From Sideroxydans lithotrophicus ES-1 (GTDB lineage Bacteria > Pseudomonadota > Gammaproteobacteria > Burkholderiales > Gallionellaceae), in NCBI RefSeq assembly GCF_000025705.1, contig NC_013959.1, forward strand, positions 608,001 through 672,000: 64,000 nucleotides of DNA, read 5' to 3'. A program made the position numbers and the translations under genes. The notes beneath the pieces were generated by a model, which saw nothing but the letters and a program-made list of their open reading frames with translations, was not told the DNA's origin and did not search any database. Every line of letters begins with the position of its first letter. Position 1 is the first letter of the stretch. Below are positions 33,726 through 42,176 of the stretch, one piece after another.

Positions 33726-34112
33726 ATGTTTGATTTCAGCTTTTCCGAACTGGTCGTCATCATGGTGGTGGCGCTCATCGTCATCGGTCCCGAGCGCCTG
33801 CCCAAAGTGGCTCGCACCATGGGGCTGCTGTGGGGCAGGGCACAGCGATACATCAATGGTGTCCGTGCGGATATCGAGCGCGACATGCAGATGGAAGAGC
33901 TGAAGCAGCTCAAGCTCAAAGTGGAGCAGGAAGCTGCCGCCGCAGCGCAAACCGTCAGCAGCGCCAGCCGGACGCTGGATGATCATCTGCAAGGATTGCA
34001 GGAACAGGAGTCGATGCCGGTTGAGCAGGCCAAGCCGCGCAGTGTGCCGGCCGCAGGAACTGCGCCGAAAGAACAAACAGTCCCCGAACAGAAGCAGTTT
34101 CCGACCGACTAG
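33726..34112 (+). CDS. tatB: Sec-independent translocase subunit TatB
   Basis: 128 residues. Glu-containing membrane helix (FSFSELVVIMVVALIVIGPERLP), a long amphipathic/charged helix, then a Pro/Gln-rich tail. With TatC it forms the receptor for twin-arginine signals. Placed between tatA and tatC with 15-base gaps. Confidence 0.96.
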   Translation: MFDFSFSELVVIMVVALIVIGPERLPKVARTMGLLWGRAQRYINGVRADIERDMQMEELKQLKLKVEQEAAAAAQTVSSASRTLDDHLQGLQEQESMPVEQAKPRSVPAAGTAPKEQTVPEQKQFPTD

Positions 34113-34127
34113 TCATTTCCATTCATC

Positions 34128-34847
34128 GTGAGCACCAGCGAAAACCTGATCTCCCACCTGCTTGAGCTGCGCAAACGCCTGCTCAATTCCGCCGTCGCCC
34201 TGCTGCTGGTGTTCATCTGCCTGTTTCCATGGGCGTCGAACCTGTATGCCTTGCTGGCGCGGCCATTGCTGTCAAAACTCCCTGCGGGCGGACAGATGAT
34301 CGCGACCGACGTCACCACGCCGTTCTTCGTGCCGCTCAAGGTTGCAATGATGGCGGCATTCCTGATCGCGCTTCCTTATATTCTGTACCAGGCGTGGCGC
34401 TTCGTTGCGCCGGGCTTGTATGTGAACGAGAAGCGCTGGATATTGCCGCTGCTGGTTTCCAGCGTACTGCTGTTCTTCAGCGGCATGGCTTTTGCCTATT
34501 TCGTGGTTTTCCCGGTGGTGTTCGGGTTCATTACTTCGGCCGCCCCGCACGGGGTGGCGGTCATGACCGACATCGACAAATATCTCAGCTTCGTGCTGAG
34601 CATGTTCATGGCGTTCGGCCTGGCTTTCCAGGTGCCCATCGCAGTCGTGCTGCTGGTAAAGACCGGCGTGGTGAGCACGGCCAAACTGCGCGAGGCCCGG
34701 CCCTATGTCGTCGTTGGCGCCTTTGTCGTCGGGGCGATCTTCACCCCGCCTGATGTGGTGTCACAGTGCATGCTGGCCACCCCGCTGTGGCTGCTCTACG
34801 AAGCAGGCATCGTGGTGGCGAGCTGGATGGGGCAGAAAACGGCGTAA
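34128..34847 (+). CDS. tatC: Sec-independent translocase subunit TatC
   Basis: 239 residues with six predicted membrane helices. The N-terminal signature ENLISHLLELRKRLLN and later FVAPGLYVNEKRWILPLL, FGLAFQVPIAVVLLVKTG and ARPYVVVGAFVVGAIFTPPD are typical. The start is GTG; no better ATG is available. It converges with the htrA gene across 83 bases without an obvious intrinsic terminator. Confidence 0.96.
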   Translation: MSTSENLISHLLELRKRLLNSAVALLLVFICLFPWASNLYALLARPLLSKLPAGGQMIATDVTTPFFVPLKVAMMAAFLIALPYILYQAWRFVAPGLYVNEKRWILPLLVSSVLLFFSGMAFAYFVVFPVVFGFITSAAPHGVAVMTDIDKYLSFVLSMFMAFGLAFQVPIAVVLLVKTGVVSTAKLREARPYVVVGAFVVGAIFTPPDVVSQCMLATPLWLLYEAGIVVASWMGQKTA

Positions 34848-34930
34848 GTCCGGCTTTGCGGCCCGGTCACGGGAGGTGTGGATGGTGCATCCGAGCAGTG
34901 TACCGATCCCCACTGCAGCCCCCTGCAATC

Positions 34931-36088
34931 CTATTCCTGGGGTTTGGGTTTTGGCCGTTTGCCGACCTTGACCTGGACTACCACTTCCGACTGGTTGCGC
35001 AGCAGCTTGAGCATGGTTACTTTCCCCGGCGGCAGCGAGGATATCGTTTCCAGCATGATCGTGGAATCGGTCAGTGGTTTGTCCGCGATGCTGAGCAGGA
35101 TGTCGCCGGCTTTGACGCCGGCCTTGTCTGCCGGGCTACCACGCACCACTTCAGCGATCAGTACGCCTTTCACGTCGCCGAGCTTGAACGATTCCAGCAG
35201 CTCCGGAGTGAGGTCCTGTACTGCCACGCCGATCCAGCCGCGCGTGACCGAGCCGTTCTGGATGATCTGTTCCATGATCTTCTTGGCCGTGCTTTCCGGG
35301 ATGGCGAAGCCGATGCCGAGCGAGCCGCCATTGGGGGAATAGATCGCGCTGTTGATGCCGAGCAGGTTGCCTTCCGCATCCACCAGGGCGCCCCCCGAAT
35401 TGCCGGGATTGATGGCTGCATCGGTCTGGATGAAGTTCTCGAAGGTGCTGAGCCCAAGATGGTTGCGCTTCAGCGCACTGACGATGCCCATGGTCACGGT
35501 CTGCCCTACGCCGAAAGGATTGCCGACGGCGAGCACGATGTCGCCGACATGCGCCTGATCGGACTGGCCGAACGTGATGGCGGGCAGGTTGCTGCCCAGA
35601 TCGACCTTGATGACGGCGAGGTCGGTATCCGGATCCGAACCGATGACGCGTCCCTTGGCAGTGCGGCCATCGGCAAGGGCAACCTCGATCTGGTCTGCAC
35701 TTTCGATGACATGGTGGTTGGTGAGTATGTAACCGTCATGGCTGACGATGACACCCGAACCCAGGCTGGAACTCTGCTGGGGAACGTTGTTGTCGAATTC
35801 ATCGCCGAAAAAAAAGCGGAAACGCGGATCGTCCATGAAGGGCGAAGTCGGGGCCTTCACTTCGCTGCTGGTGAATACGTTCACCACTGCAGGCATCACT
35901 TTCTGCGCTGCCCGGCTGAAGCCTTCGGCAGGCAAGCTGCCGTTATTGTTGGCGCTGTTCTCATACAGTGTCACCACACCGCTGCGCGCCGCATTGGGCA
36001 GCAGCGATGGCCTGAGCGTGTGGATGACGAACAGCATCGCGAGGCCGACTGTGGTAGCTTGGGCGAACAAGAGCCAGAATTTGCGCAT
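34931..36088 (-). CDS. Membrane-anchored S1C serine protease with one PDZ domain (DegS/HtrA-like)
   Basis: 385 residues. An N-terminal membrane anchor (FWLLFAQATTVGLAMLFVI) is followed by a trypsin-like domain with catalytic His in ILTNHHVIES, Asp in DTDLAVIKVD and Ser in NPGNSGGALVD. A single PDZ domain is near 285-370 (GVLIAEVVRGSPADKAGVK). One PDZ and an uncleaved anchor make it DegS-like in build, with periplasmic protein quality control as the likely role. Conserved neighbour of nif3, from which it diverges with 38 bases between. Confidence 0.93.
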   Translation of the reverse strand: MRKFWLLFAQATTVGLAMLFVIHTLRPSLLPNAARSGVVTLYENSANNNGSLPAEGFSRAAQKVMPAVVNVFTSSEVKAPTSPFMDDPRFRFFFGDEFDNNVPQQSSSLGSGVIVSHDGYILTNHHVIESADQIEVALADGRTAKGRVIGSDPDTDLAVIKVDLGSNLPAITFGQSDQAHVGDIVLAVGNPFGVGQTVTMGIVSALKRNHLGLSTFENFIQTDAAINPGNSGGALVDAEGNLLGINSAIYSPNGGSLGIGFAIPESTAKKIMEQIIQNGSVTRGWIGVAVQDLTPELLESFKLGDVKGVLIAEVVRGSPADKAGVKAGDILLSIADKPLTDSTIMLETISSLPPGKVTMLKLLRNQSEVVVQVKVGKRPKPKPQE

Positions 36089-36126
36089 GATATGATTTAA
36101 GCCGCTAAATTTATGGGACGAACCCG

Positions 36127-36873
36127 ATGCGATTGAATGAGTTGCGCGATTATATCGGAACCGAGCTGGGGGCCGGCCGTTTTCGTGATTACTGCCCGAA
36201 CGGTCTGCAGGTTGAAGGCAGGGCGGAAGTGCGGCGTATCGCTAGCGGCGTCACAGCCTCGCAAGCTGTGCTGGAAGCGGCAACGGCCTGGGGGGCGGAT
36301 GCCATCCTCGTTCACCATGGATATTTCTGGCGCAGCGAAGATGCCGCCATCACCGGGATCAAAAAGCGCCGTGTCGCGCATCTGCTGAAACACGACATCA
36401 GCCTGCTGGCCTATCATCTTCCGCTCGATGCCCATCCCGAATTCGGCAACAACGCCCAGCTCGGGATGAAGCTCGGCTTCGATGAGCAGGGGCGTTTCGG
36501 TGAGCAGGACATCGCCATGCACGGGGCTTTGGTGCATCCGCAAACCCTGCATCAACTTGCCCTGCATATCCAGACTGTCCTGCAGCGTGTGCCGCAGGTC
36601 ATCGGGCATGCCAACCCGAGCATCGCCCGCATCGCGTGGTGCAGCGGTGGGGGGCAGGGGTATTTCGAGCAGGCGGTCGCACTGGGTGTGGACGCTTTTC
36701 TGACCGGCGAGATATCGGAACAGAACGTGCATGTCGCGCAAGAGACCGGCGTCGCTTTCATTGCGGCCGGGCATCACGCCACCGAACGTTACGGTGTACA
36801 GGCATTGGGCGAGCATCTGGCAGGCCGGTTCGGATTGGAACACCGGTTCTTCGACCAGGATAATCCGGTCTGA
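36127..36873 (+). CDS. Nif3-like dinuclear metal-binding protein
   Basis: 248 residues, NIF3/YbgI family. Metal-site residues in ADAILVHHGYFWRSE, LLAYHLPLDAHPEFGNN, and the C-terminal FIAAGHHATERYG. Exact function of the family is unsettled; GTP cyclohydrolase 1 type 2 is an old label. In many betaproteobacteria petABC follows directly. Here three - strand genes and the act operon follow. Confidence 0.93.
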   Translation: MRLNELRDYIGTELGAGRFRDYCPNGLQVEGRAEVRRIASGVTASQAVLEAATAWGADAILVHHGYFWRSEDAAITGIKKRRVAHLLKHDISLLAYHLPLDAHPEFGNNAQLGMKLGFDEQGRFGEQDIAMHGALVHPQTLHQLALHIQTVLQRVPQVIGHANPSIARIAWCSGGGQGYFEQAVALGVDAFLTGEISEQNVHVAQETGVAFIAAGHHATERYGVQALGEHLAGRFGLEHRFFDQDNPV

Positions 36874-36879
36874 ACAGAC

Positions 36880-37629
36880 TCAGTTTCTCGCATGCGCGAG
36901 CGAAAAATCTTCCACGCCCTGCAGGGTGCTCAACCCGCTGGCCAGTTCGTTCATCGCCGCACCGCTGTTCTTGCTGAGGGCGACGGCGACGAAATGCCAT
37001 TCCAGTTTTTCGTTGCTGGAACGTATGGCGAAGGAGCCGGAGGCGATCTCGTAGCCGTGCGAGTAAACGACTTCGCGCAAGGTGTGTTCCAGCGGCACGA
37101 AGTTCTTCTGGAACTCAAGTGTGACCGCGATAGCCGGCCGTGAAGGCAGCCAGTTCTCCAGTTTGGATATCCACATCATGATCAACGCGGAAAGGAGCGT
37201 GAGCATGATCGCCGATGCGTAGAAGCCGACACCGACCATGATGCCGATGGCGGAACAGGTCCAGATGGAAGCGGCGGTGGTGAGTCCGCTGATATTGAGG
37301 CCGTCGCGCATGATGACGCCCGCCCCGAGGAATCCGATGCCGGTGACGATGCCCTGGATGACGCGAGTAGGATCGCCGGCGAGATAGGTGTTCGCCTGAC
37401 CACCGAACCAGTAGGCCGGATAGCCGGCGATGACGGTGAGCGCCGCAGCAGCCATGCAGACCAGGCCATAGGTGCGCATGCCCGCCGCGCGACCGTGGTA
37501 GGAGCGCTCATAACCGACGATCAGGCCGAGTATGAGCGCGCCCAGCAGATTGAAAAAAACGATCAAATTGGTCGCCACTTCCGGCGCCGACCAGTAAGCC
37601 GATAAATTCAAAAACGAACCTTCTCCCAT
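36880..37629 (-). CDS. MgtC/SapB family membrane protein
   Basis: 249 residues. Four or five N-terminal helices with the family motifs LLGALILGLIVGYERS, GIVTGIGFLGAGVIM and GLTTAASIWTCSAIGIMVG, then a soluble C-terminal domain of ~90 residues (ACT-like position). MgtC proteins inhibit the F-type ATP synthase or affect Mg2+ homeostasis in studied species. It converges with nif3 with six bases between. Confidence 0.92.
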   Translation of the reverse strand: MGEGSFLNLSAYWSAPEVATNLIVFFNLLGALILGLIVGYERSYHGRAAGMRTYGLVCMAAAALTVIAGYPAYWFGGQANTYLAGDPTRVIQGIVTGIGFLGAGVIMRDGLNISGLTTAASIWTCSAIGIMVGVGFYASAIMLTLLSALIMMWISKLENWLPSRPAIAVTLEFQKNFVPLEHTLREVVYSHGYEIASGSFAIRSSNEKLEWHFVAVALSKNSGAAMNELASGLSTLQGVEDFSLAHARN

Positions 37630-37723
37630 TCCTGCTCCCCTTGGTTATTGTGATGCGAGTGTACAAGAATCGGCGGCGGATTTCCGTCGGGCTGCATTGC
37701 GAAATGCGGGCGGAAGGGCGGGT

Positions 37724-38359
37724 CTAGCGGTTCGATTTGGTGCGCAGTTGTTCCAGCGAGATGGCAACGCTGCGCGGTGCCTTGCCCAGTGCAAGGTTGG
37801 CCAGATTCAATTGTCCGCCGTAGTCCGCCAGCAGGGCCTGCCACGGGCGCAATGCATCATCCAGCAATTCGTTGCGGCCGGTGACGAAGCGCAAAAGGAA
37901 GTCGCGGCGGCGGGGATGCCAAGGCAGCCATTGCCAGGCAAGGAAACTGTCGCTGTGTTTGAGTCCTGCATCGCCCAGGCTGGCACGCAATGCTTCCACC
38001 TCAGGTTGGGCTTTCCGGGTAGCGTCCGGCACGGTGTTCCACATCAGGCCGTGGAAGATGCGATAGCTGTCGCCGAGGAATTGCTGTTCCATGAACGGAC
38101 GCAAAAACAAATGCAGGTCGTCTTTCGGCTGCAGATGCAGTCCGACCAGGCATTCTTCGTTGTTGCGGTCTTCGGTAATCAGGGTGCTCCACGGCAATGC
38201 TTGCTGCGCCAGCCATGCGTCCAGCCGTTCCCGCAGGGCGGTCCAGAATTCATTGTTGAGGCGCAGTCGGATGGCGTCGAGGTGCTCTGCTGCGATCAGC
38301 GCCAGCGGCAGGTTCTCTTCCTGTGCGAAAAAATCCAGGACGGCTTGTTCGTCGTTCAT
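37724..38359 (-). CDS. Hypothetical protein
   Basis: 211 residues, no signal peptide or membrane segment. Not recognised. Trp-rich in the second half (SFLAWQWLPWHPRRRDFL) and leucine-rich toward the C-terminus (LADYGGQLNLANLALG). It lies between mgtC and the GbsR-type regulator on the same strand and may share a transcript with them. Coding is supported by length and by the codon bias shared with its neighbours. Confidence 0.75.
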   Translation of the reverse strand: MNDEQAVLDFFAQEENLPLALIAAEHLDAIRLRLNNEFWTALRERLDAWLAQQALPWSTLITEDRNNEECLVGLHLQPKDDLHLFLRPFMEQQFLGDSYRIFHGLMWNTVPDATRKAQPEVEALRASLGDAGLKHSDSFLAWQWLPWHPRRRDFLLRFVTGRNELLDDALRPWQALLADYGGQLNLANLALGKAPRSVAISLEQLRTKSNR

Positions 38360-38449
38360 GTCGATTCGTTGTATGAGAATTGTTTGTTGGGCCCGCCGCC
38401 GGTGGGATGGAGCAACGATAGCGGGCTGCTTGCGTCAGGCTGGTGCGAA

Positions 38450-39031
38450 CTATTCGGGGACTTCTTCCTTGCTCAGACCGGCAAATGATAACAAACGATT
38501 CTTGGCATGCAGCAGCTTTTTCGCTTGCGCGCCGAGATGCATCAGCGAGGTGAGGTCTTCCGCGCTCAGTTTCTGGATGTCGATGAACCACTCGTTGGCC
38601 ATGGAGATAAGGTCGTACATGGCCTGCATGCGCTGGTGGAAGTGTTCGTCCTCGGGCGTATTCTTGGGGTCGAGCAGGCATTCGCGCAACACCGACAGGG
38701 TCGGCTCGACTTCGCGCCGGCGCCGTTCGTCCGCCAAAGTGCGGAATATCTCCCAGACGTCATCCGGCGCCTTGAAATACTCGCGGCGGTCGCCGGCACG
38801 GTATTCGGAACGCAACAGGCGCCAGCTTTGCAACTCCTTCAATCCCATGCTCACGTTGGAACGGGAGAAGGAAAGCAGGTAAGTGATATCGTCCGCGTTC
38901 AGTGGCACATGAGAGATGTAAAGCAGCGCATAGATCTGGCCAACGGTGCGACTGATTCCCCAGCGGCTCCCCATTTCTCCAAAGTGATGTATGAATCGCC
39001 AGGTAGTATCTGAAAGGTGTTCCATTTCCAT
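38450..39031 (-). CDS. GbsR/MarR-type transcriptional regulator
   Basis: 193 residues from the chosen start (MEMEHLSDTTWRFIHHFGE). Winged-helix segment: WGISRTVGQIYALLYIS, ADDITYLLSFSRSNVSMGL, LQSWRLLRSEYRAGDRREYF, as in the GbsR (COG1510) family. The open frame continues 56 codons upstream but that part is Pro-rich and unlike the family, so it is taken as leader. It is divergent from the alternative complex III operon and therefore a candidate regulator of it. An inverted repeat lies just in front of its start. Confidence 0.85.
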   Translation of the reverse strand: MEMEHLSDTTWRFIHHFGEMGSRWGISRTVGQIYALLYISHVPLNADDITYLLSFSRSNVSMGLKELQSWRLLRSEYRAGDRREYFKAPDDVWEIFRTLADERRRREVEPTLSVLRECLLDPKNTPEDEHFHQRMQAMYDLISMANEWFIDIQKLSAEDLTSLMHLGAQAKKLLHAKNRLLSFAGLSKEEVPE

Positions 39032-39039
39032 TATCGAAC

Positions 39040-39057
39040 TTTCAGGGATTTCTGAAA
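39040..39057 (-). promoter_or_regulatory. Inverted repeat before the GbsR-type regulator, possible operator
   Basis: TTTCAG, six bases, CTGAAA, ending nine bases from the regulator start, in the shared intergenic region with actA. The size and position suit an autoregulatory operator of a MarR-fold dimer, but this is inference. Confidence 0.35.
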
Positions 39058-39291
39058 TTAATGCAACTACTTTCACCCAAAGGGTTTTTTTTGGCGGAAG
39101 TCGGGATGATCCGGGCGCTGTGTTGACACCCCTATTTGAACTGTAGAAGATGCCCTGCCTCATCGGTACTGGCGTCGTTTTTTGGCGCAAAAAAAGCACC
39201 GGATGGGAAATGTTAAAGGGAAGTTAAGGCTGGTCGGGCAAGTCCGGTTGGTCATAAATAATCATCAGGTTTTATCAGGGGGCTACTTACG
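39058..39291 (+). promoter_or_regulatory. Divergent control region of the regulator and act operon
   Basis: 234 bases without a gene. On the + strand TTGACA occurs at about 39122 followed after 15 bases by TAGAAG, and an AT-rich CATAAATAATC lies ~35 bases before the actA ATG. Neither is a perfect sigma-70 promoter. AGGGGGCT supplies the actA ribosome site. No terminator or repeat was seen. Confidence 0.4.
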
Positions 39292-39897
39292 ATGCAGCAT
39301 ATTTTGCGTTTGTTCATTCTGCTTGTCGGGCTGTTTGCAGGTACTGCAAGTCACGCTGCCGACGCTGCGCCAAAATTGACCACGCCGGACGATCTGGGTC
39401 CCCAGATCGAACAACCGATAGAGTTTCCCCATTTTCGCCATGCCGGCGATGCCAAGGATGGCGGCATGCAGATCAATTGCATGTATTGCCATACCTATGC
39501 GCGCCGCAGCATGGTTGCGGGCATTCCGCCGGTGCAGAAGTGTATCGGCTGCCATCAGAGCATCGAATCGGTGAGGGACAAGCCGCGTATCAAGAAGCTG
39601 TTCGAATACTGGGATGCCAAGAAGCCGATCCCGTGGAAGAAGGTGCATGATCTGCCCGATTTCGTGCGTTTCAACCACGAACGTCATATCCAGCGTTTCT
39701 ATTTCCAGCAGGACCGCCCCTATCAGGAGGTTTGCGGCTACTGCCACGGCAATGTGAAGACCATGACGGTGGCGCGCCGCCAGAAACCGCTGACCATGGG
39801 CTGGTGTGCAAGTTGCCACCAGAAGGATCATCCGGTAAGCGCCAATTCGAGCAAGACCGGGCATGGTCCGAACGATTGCTTCACGTGCCATAAGTAA
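39292..39897 (+). CDS. actA: Alternative complex III subunit ActA, pentaheme cytochrome c
   Basis: 201 residues. N-terminal membrane/signal helix (LRLFILLVGLFAGTASHAA), then five heme sites: CMYCH (~63), CIGCH, CGYCH, CASCH and CFTCH at the C-terminus, the cytochrome c7-like pattern of ActA. In characterised complexes it passes electrons from the iron-sulfur subunit toward the monoheme ActE and the oxidase. First gene of a seven-gene operon that occupies the place of petABC. Confidence 0.93.
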   Translation: MQHILRLFILLVGLFAGTASHAADAAPKLTTPDDLGPQIEQPIEFPHFRHAGDAKDGGMQINCMYCHTYARRSMVAGIPPVQKCIGCHQSIESVRDKPRIKKLFEYWDAKKPIPWKKVHDLPDFVRFNHERHIQRFYFQQDRPYQEVCGYCHGNVKTMTVARRQKPLTMGWCASCHQKDHPVSANSSKTGHGPNDCFTCHK

Positions 39898-39941
39898 GCT
39901 ACGTGACGATTACCACAAGCAAGATATCAGGGGATTATGTG

Positions 39942-42173
39942 ATGACAGAGAACGATTTTAATCGGCGTGATTTTTTGAAGGTACTGGGGTGGGGCGGTAC
40001 GGCCGTTGCTTTGAGCGGCTGCGGCAATACCTCGATCCAGGATGGACAGGAGACCGTGACTTCCTATGTGGAGTTGCCTTCCTATGTCATTCCCAGCATC
40101 TCGAACTACTTCAATTCCACCTGTGCGCAGTGCGACGCCGGGTGCAACATCATGGGGCGCGTGCGCGAAGGCCGCGTGCTCAAAGCGGAGGGTAATCCGA
40201 ATTCGCCGATCAACCGCGGCAAGATGTGCGGCCTGGGGCAGTCGGGCGTACAGGCGCACTACAATCCGGATCGTGTGCGCCAGCCGTTGCTCAAGGGTGA
40301 GGCGATCACCTGGGACAAGGCGCTGGGTGTGATCGCGCAGAATCTGAGCGCCGTAAAGGGCGCGGAAGTCGCCTTCCTGACCGGCGGCATGAGCGGACAT
40401 GTGCAGGCCTTGCTGGGCAACTACATGGATGCGCTGGGCAGCAAGAACCATTTCTCCTATGAGGCGATCTCTCCCGCTGTACTGCGCGCCGCCAACAAGA
40501 AAGCCTACGGAGTATCGATGCCGCGTTACCGCATCGACAAGGCCAAGGTGGTGGTGTCGTTCGGCGCAGACTTCCTGGGTGCATGGGTCTCCCCGGTGCA
40601 CTTTACCCAGCAGTATGCGCAGTTCCGCAAGGGCAATCGTCCCGAAGGTCGCGGCGTGCTGGTGCAGATCGAGCCGAAAATGACGCTGACGGGTGCGAAC
40701 GCAGATCGCTGGATCGCCGTGCGTCCCGGTACCGAAGGCGTGCTGGCGCTGGGTATCATCAATGCGCTGGGCAAGGCTGGTCTGTCCATCCCGGCGGATA
40801 TCGCGGCGGTGAGCAATGCCTATACGGCTGAGCGCGTGAGCGGCGAGACCGATGTCTCTGCAGAGCAGATCGGCAAGCTGGCTGCCTTGCTGAAAGAGCG
40901 CACTCCAAGCCTGGTACTGGCGGGTGGTGCGGTGGAAGGCTATGCGCACGGTTCGCAGAATGCGACGGCCATCGCGCTGCTCAATCGGGTGCTGGGCAAC
41001 GTCGGCAAGACCGTGGAGGCGACCGCCAGCGTGCCGTTCCCGCAGATCGCGCCGACCGTGGGCAACCGTTCTTCGCTGATCGGTCTCAACGACGGCCTGG
41101 CTGCAGGCAAGTACAAGGTGGTGTTCAGCTACGGCGTCAATCCGGTGTTCAGTGCACCGGCTTCGTTGAAGTTCAGGGACAACTTCGCCAAGGCCGAATT
41201 CAAGGTCGCGTTCGCGCAGTACATGGACGAAACCGCGTTGGCCGCCGATCTGGTGCTGCCGCTGGATTCCGCCATGGAAGACTGGGGAACGGTGGTGCCC
41301 GAGTACATGGCTGCGCCGGCAGAGGATCACTCGGCTGCTTATGCGCAGATGAGCTTCCGCCAGCCGTTGATGCAAAAGGTGTTTCCGGATACCCGCGGTG
41401 TCGGCGACATCCTGCTGGCCTTGCTCAAGCAGCGCGAGGCAGACAAATACAAGGAATTTGAAGACTTCTATTCCTATCTGCGCAGTGCCGTATTGAAGAA
41501 CAAGGTGGCTCTAGGCGGCAAGGCAACAGATGATGACGAAACCTTCTGGGATAACACGCTGAGCCAGGGTATCGTGCCGTTCAAGGGTATCGCCAACCCG
41601 GTGTCTGCCAAAGCTTCTGCGGCGGGTTTGAAACTGCCATCGGCCGTTACGGCAGATTCGTCCTATCCGCTGCGCCTGATTCCGGCTGTGTCCGCCAGCA
41701 TGCGCGATGGACGCAATGCCAACGAGCCGTGGCTGCAGGAGTCTCCCGATCCGTTGACCACCATCGTGTGGGATTCCTGGGTCGAGATCAATCCCAAGAC
41801 CGCGGCCAAGCTGGGCATCGTCGAGGGTGACATCGTCGAAGTGGCCTCAAAAAGCGGTTCCATCAGGACACAGGCTTACCTGTTCCCCGGCATCCATCCG
41901 GATGCGGTTTCCGTGCCGGTCGGCTACGGTCATGAAGCGATGGGACGCTACGCCAAGGGTGTCGGCGCCAACGTATTTGGCATGCTGGATACGGTGTTCG
42001 ACAAGGAGACCGGCGAGCTGGCGCTCAATGAGACCAGCGTCAAGATCAGCAAGGTCGGTCAGCGCGTCATCATCGTCAAGGAAGAGGGTCCTGTCGGCGG
42101 CAGCCAGGATGGTAAGAAGAAGATTGCGGTCCAGGTATCGGCCGACAAAGTTGATCTTTCGAAGGAGGTCTAA
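39942..42173 (+). CDS. actB1: Alternative complex III subunit ActB1 (molybdopterin-oxidoreductase-like), Tat lipoprotein
   Basis: 743 residues. The Tat signal NRRDFLKVLGWGGTAVALSG leads to a lipobox Cys at about residue 27. The chosen ATG follows AGGGGATTATGTG; an upstream ATG adds 13 residues and spoils the signal layout. The fold is that of molybdopterin oxidoreductases (large, middle and C-terminal cap domains; VEIAxK-like WVEINPKTAAKLGIVEGDIVE). A Cys quartet, CAQCDAGC (61, 64, 68) and KMCGLG (96), matches the N-terminal [4Fe-4S] site of that superfamily. In characterised complexes this half of ActB binds no cofactor, so the quartet is unusual. It is split from ActB2, whereas many species fuse them. 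Confidence 0.9.
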   Translation: MTENDFNRRDFLKVLGWGGTAVALSGCGNTSIQDGQETVTSYVELPSYVIPSISNYFNSTCAQCDAGCNIMGRVREGRVLKAEGNPNSPINRGKMCGLGQSGVQAHYNPDRVRQPLLKGEAITWDKALGVIAQNLSAVKGAEVAFLTGGMSGHVQALLGNYMDALGSKNHFSYEAISPAVLRAANKKAYGVSMPRYRIDKAKVVVSFGADFLGAWVSPVHFTQQYAQFRKGNRPEGRGVLVQIEPKMTLTGANADRWIAVRPGTEGVLALGIINALGKAGLSIPADIAAVSNAYTAERVSGETDVSAEQIGKLAALLKERTPSLVLAGGAVEGYAHGSQNATAIALLNRVLGNVGKTVEATASVPFPQIAPTVGNRSSLIGLNDGLAAGKYKVVFSYGVNPVFSAPASLKFRDNFAKAEFKVAFAQYMDETALAADLVLPLDSAMEDWGTVVPEYMAAPAEDHSAAYAQMSFRQPLMQKVFPDTRGVGDILLALLKQREADKYKEFEDFYSYLRSAVLKNKVALGGKATDDDETFWDNTLSQGIVPFKGIANPVSAKASAAGLKLPSAVTADSSYPLRLIPAVSASMRDGRNANEPWLQESPDPLTTIVWDSWVEINPKTAAKLGIVEGDIVEVASKSGSIRTQAYLFPGIHPDAVSVPVGYGHEAMGRYAKGVGANVFGMLDTVFDKETGELALNETSVKISKVGQRVIIVKEEGPVGGSQDGKKKIAVQVSADKVDLSKEV

Positions 42174-42176
42174 AGC

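Noticed and set aside
34766-36100. 444-codon + strand ORF after tatC
   Set aside because: It lies antisense to the DegS/HtrA-like gene, whose catalytic triad is plain on the - strand. It is a product of high G+C codon bias.
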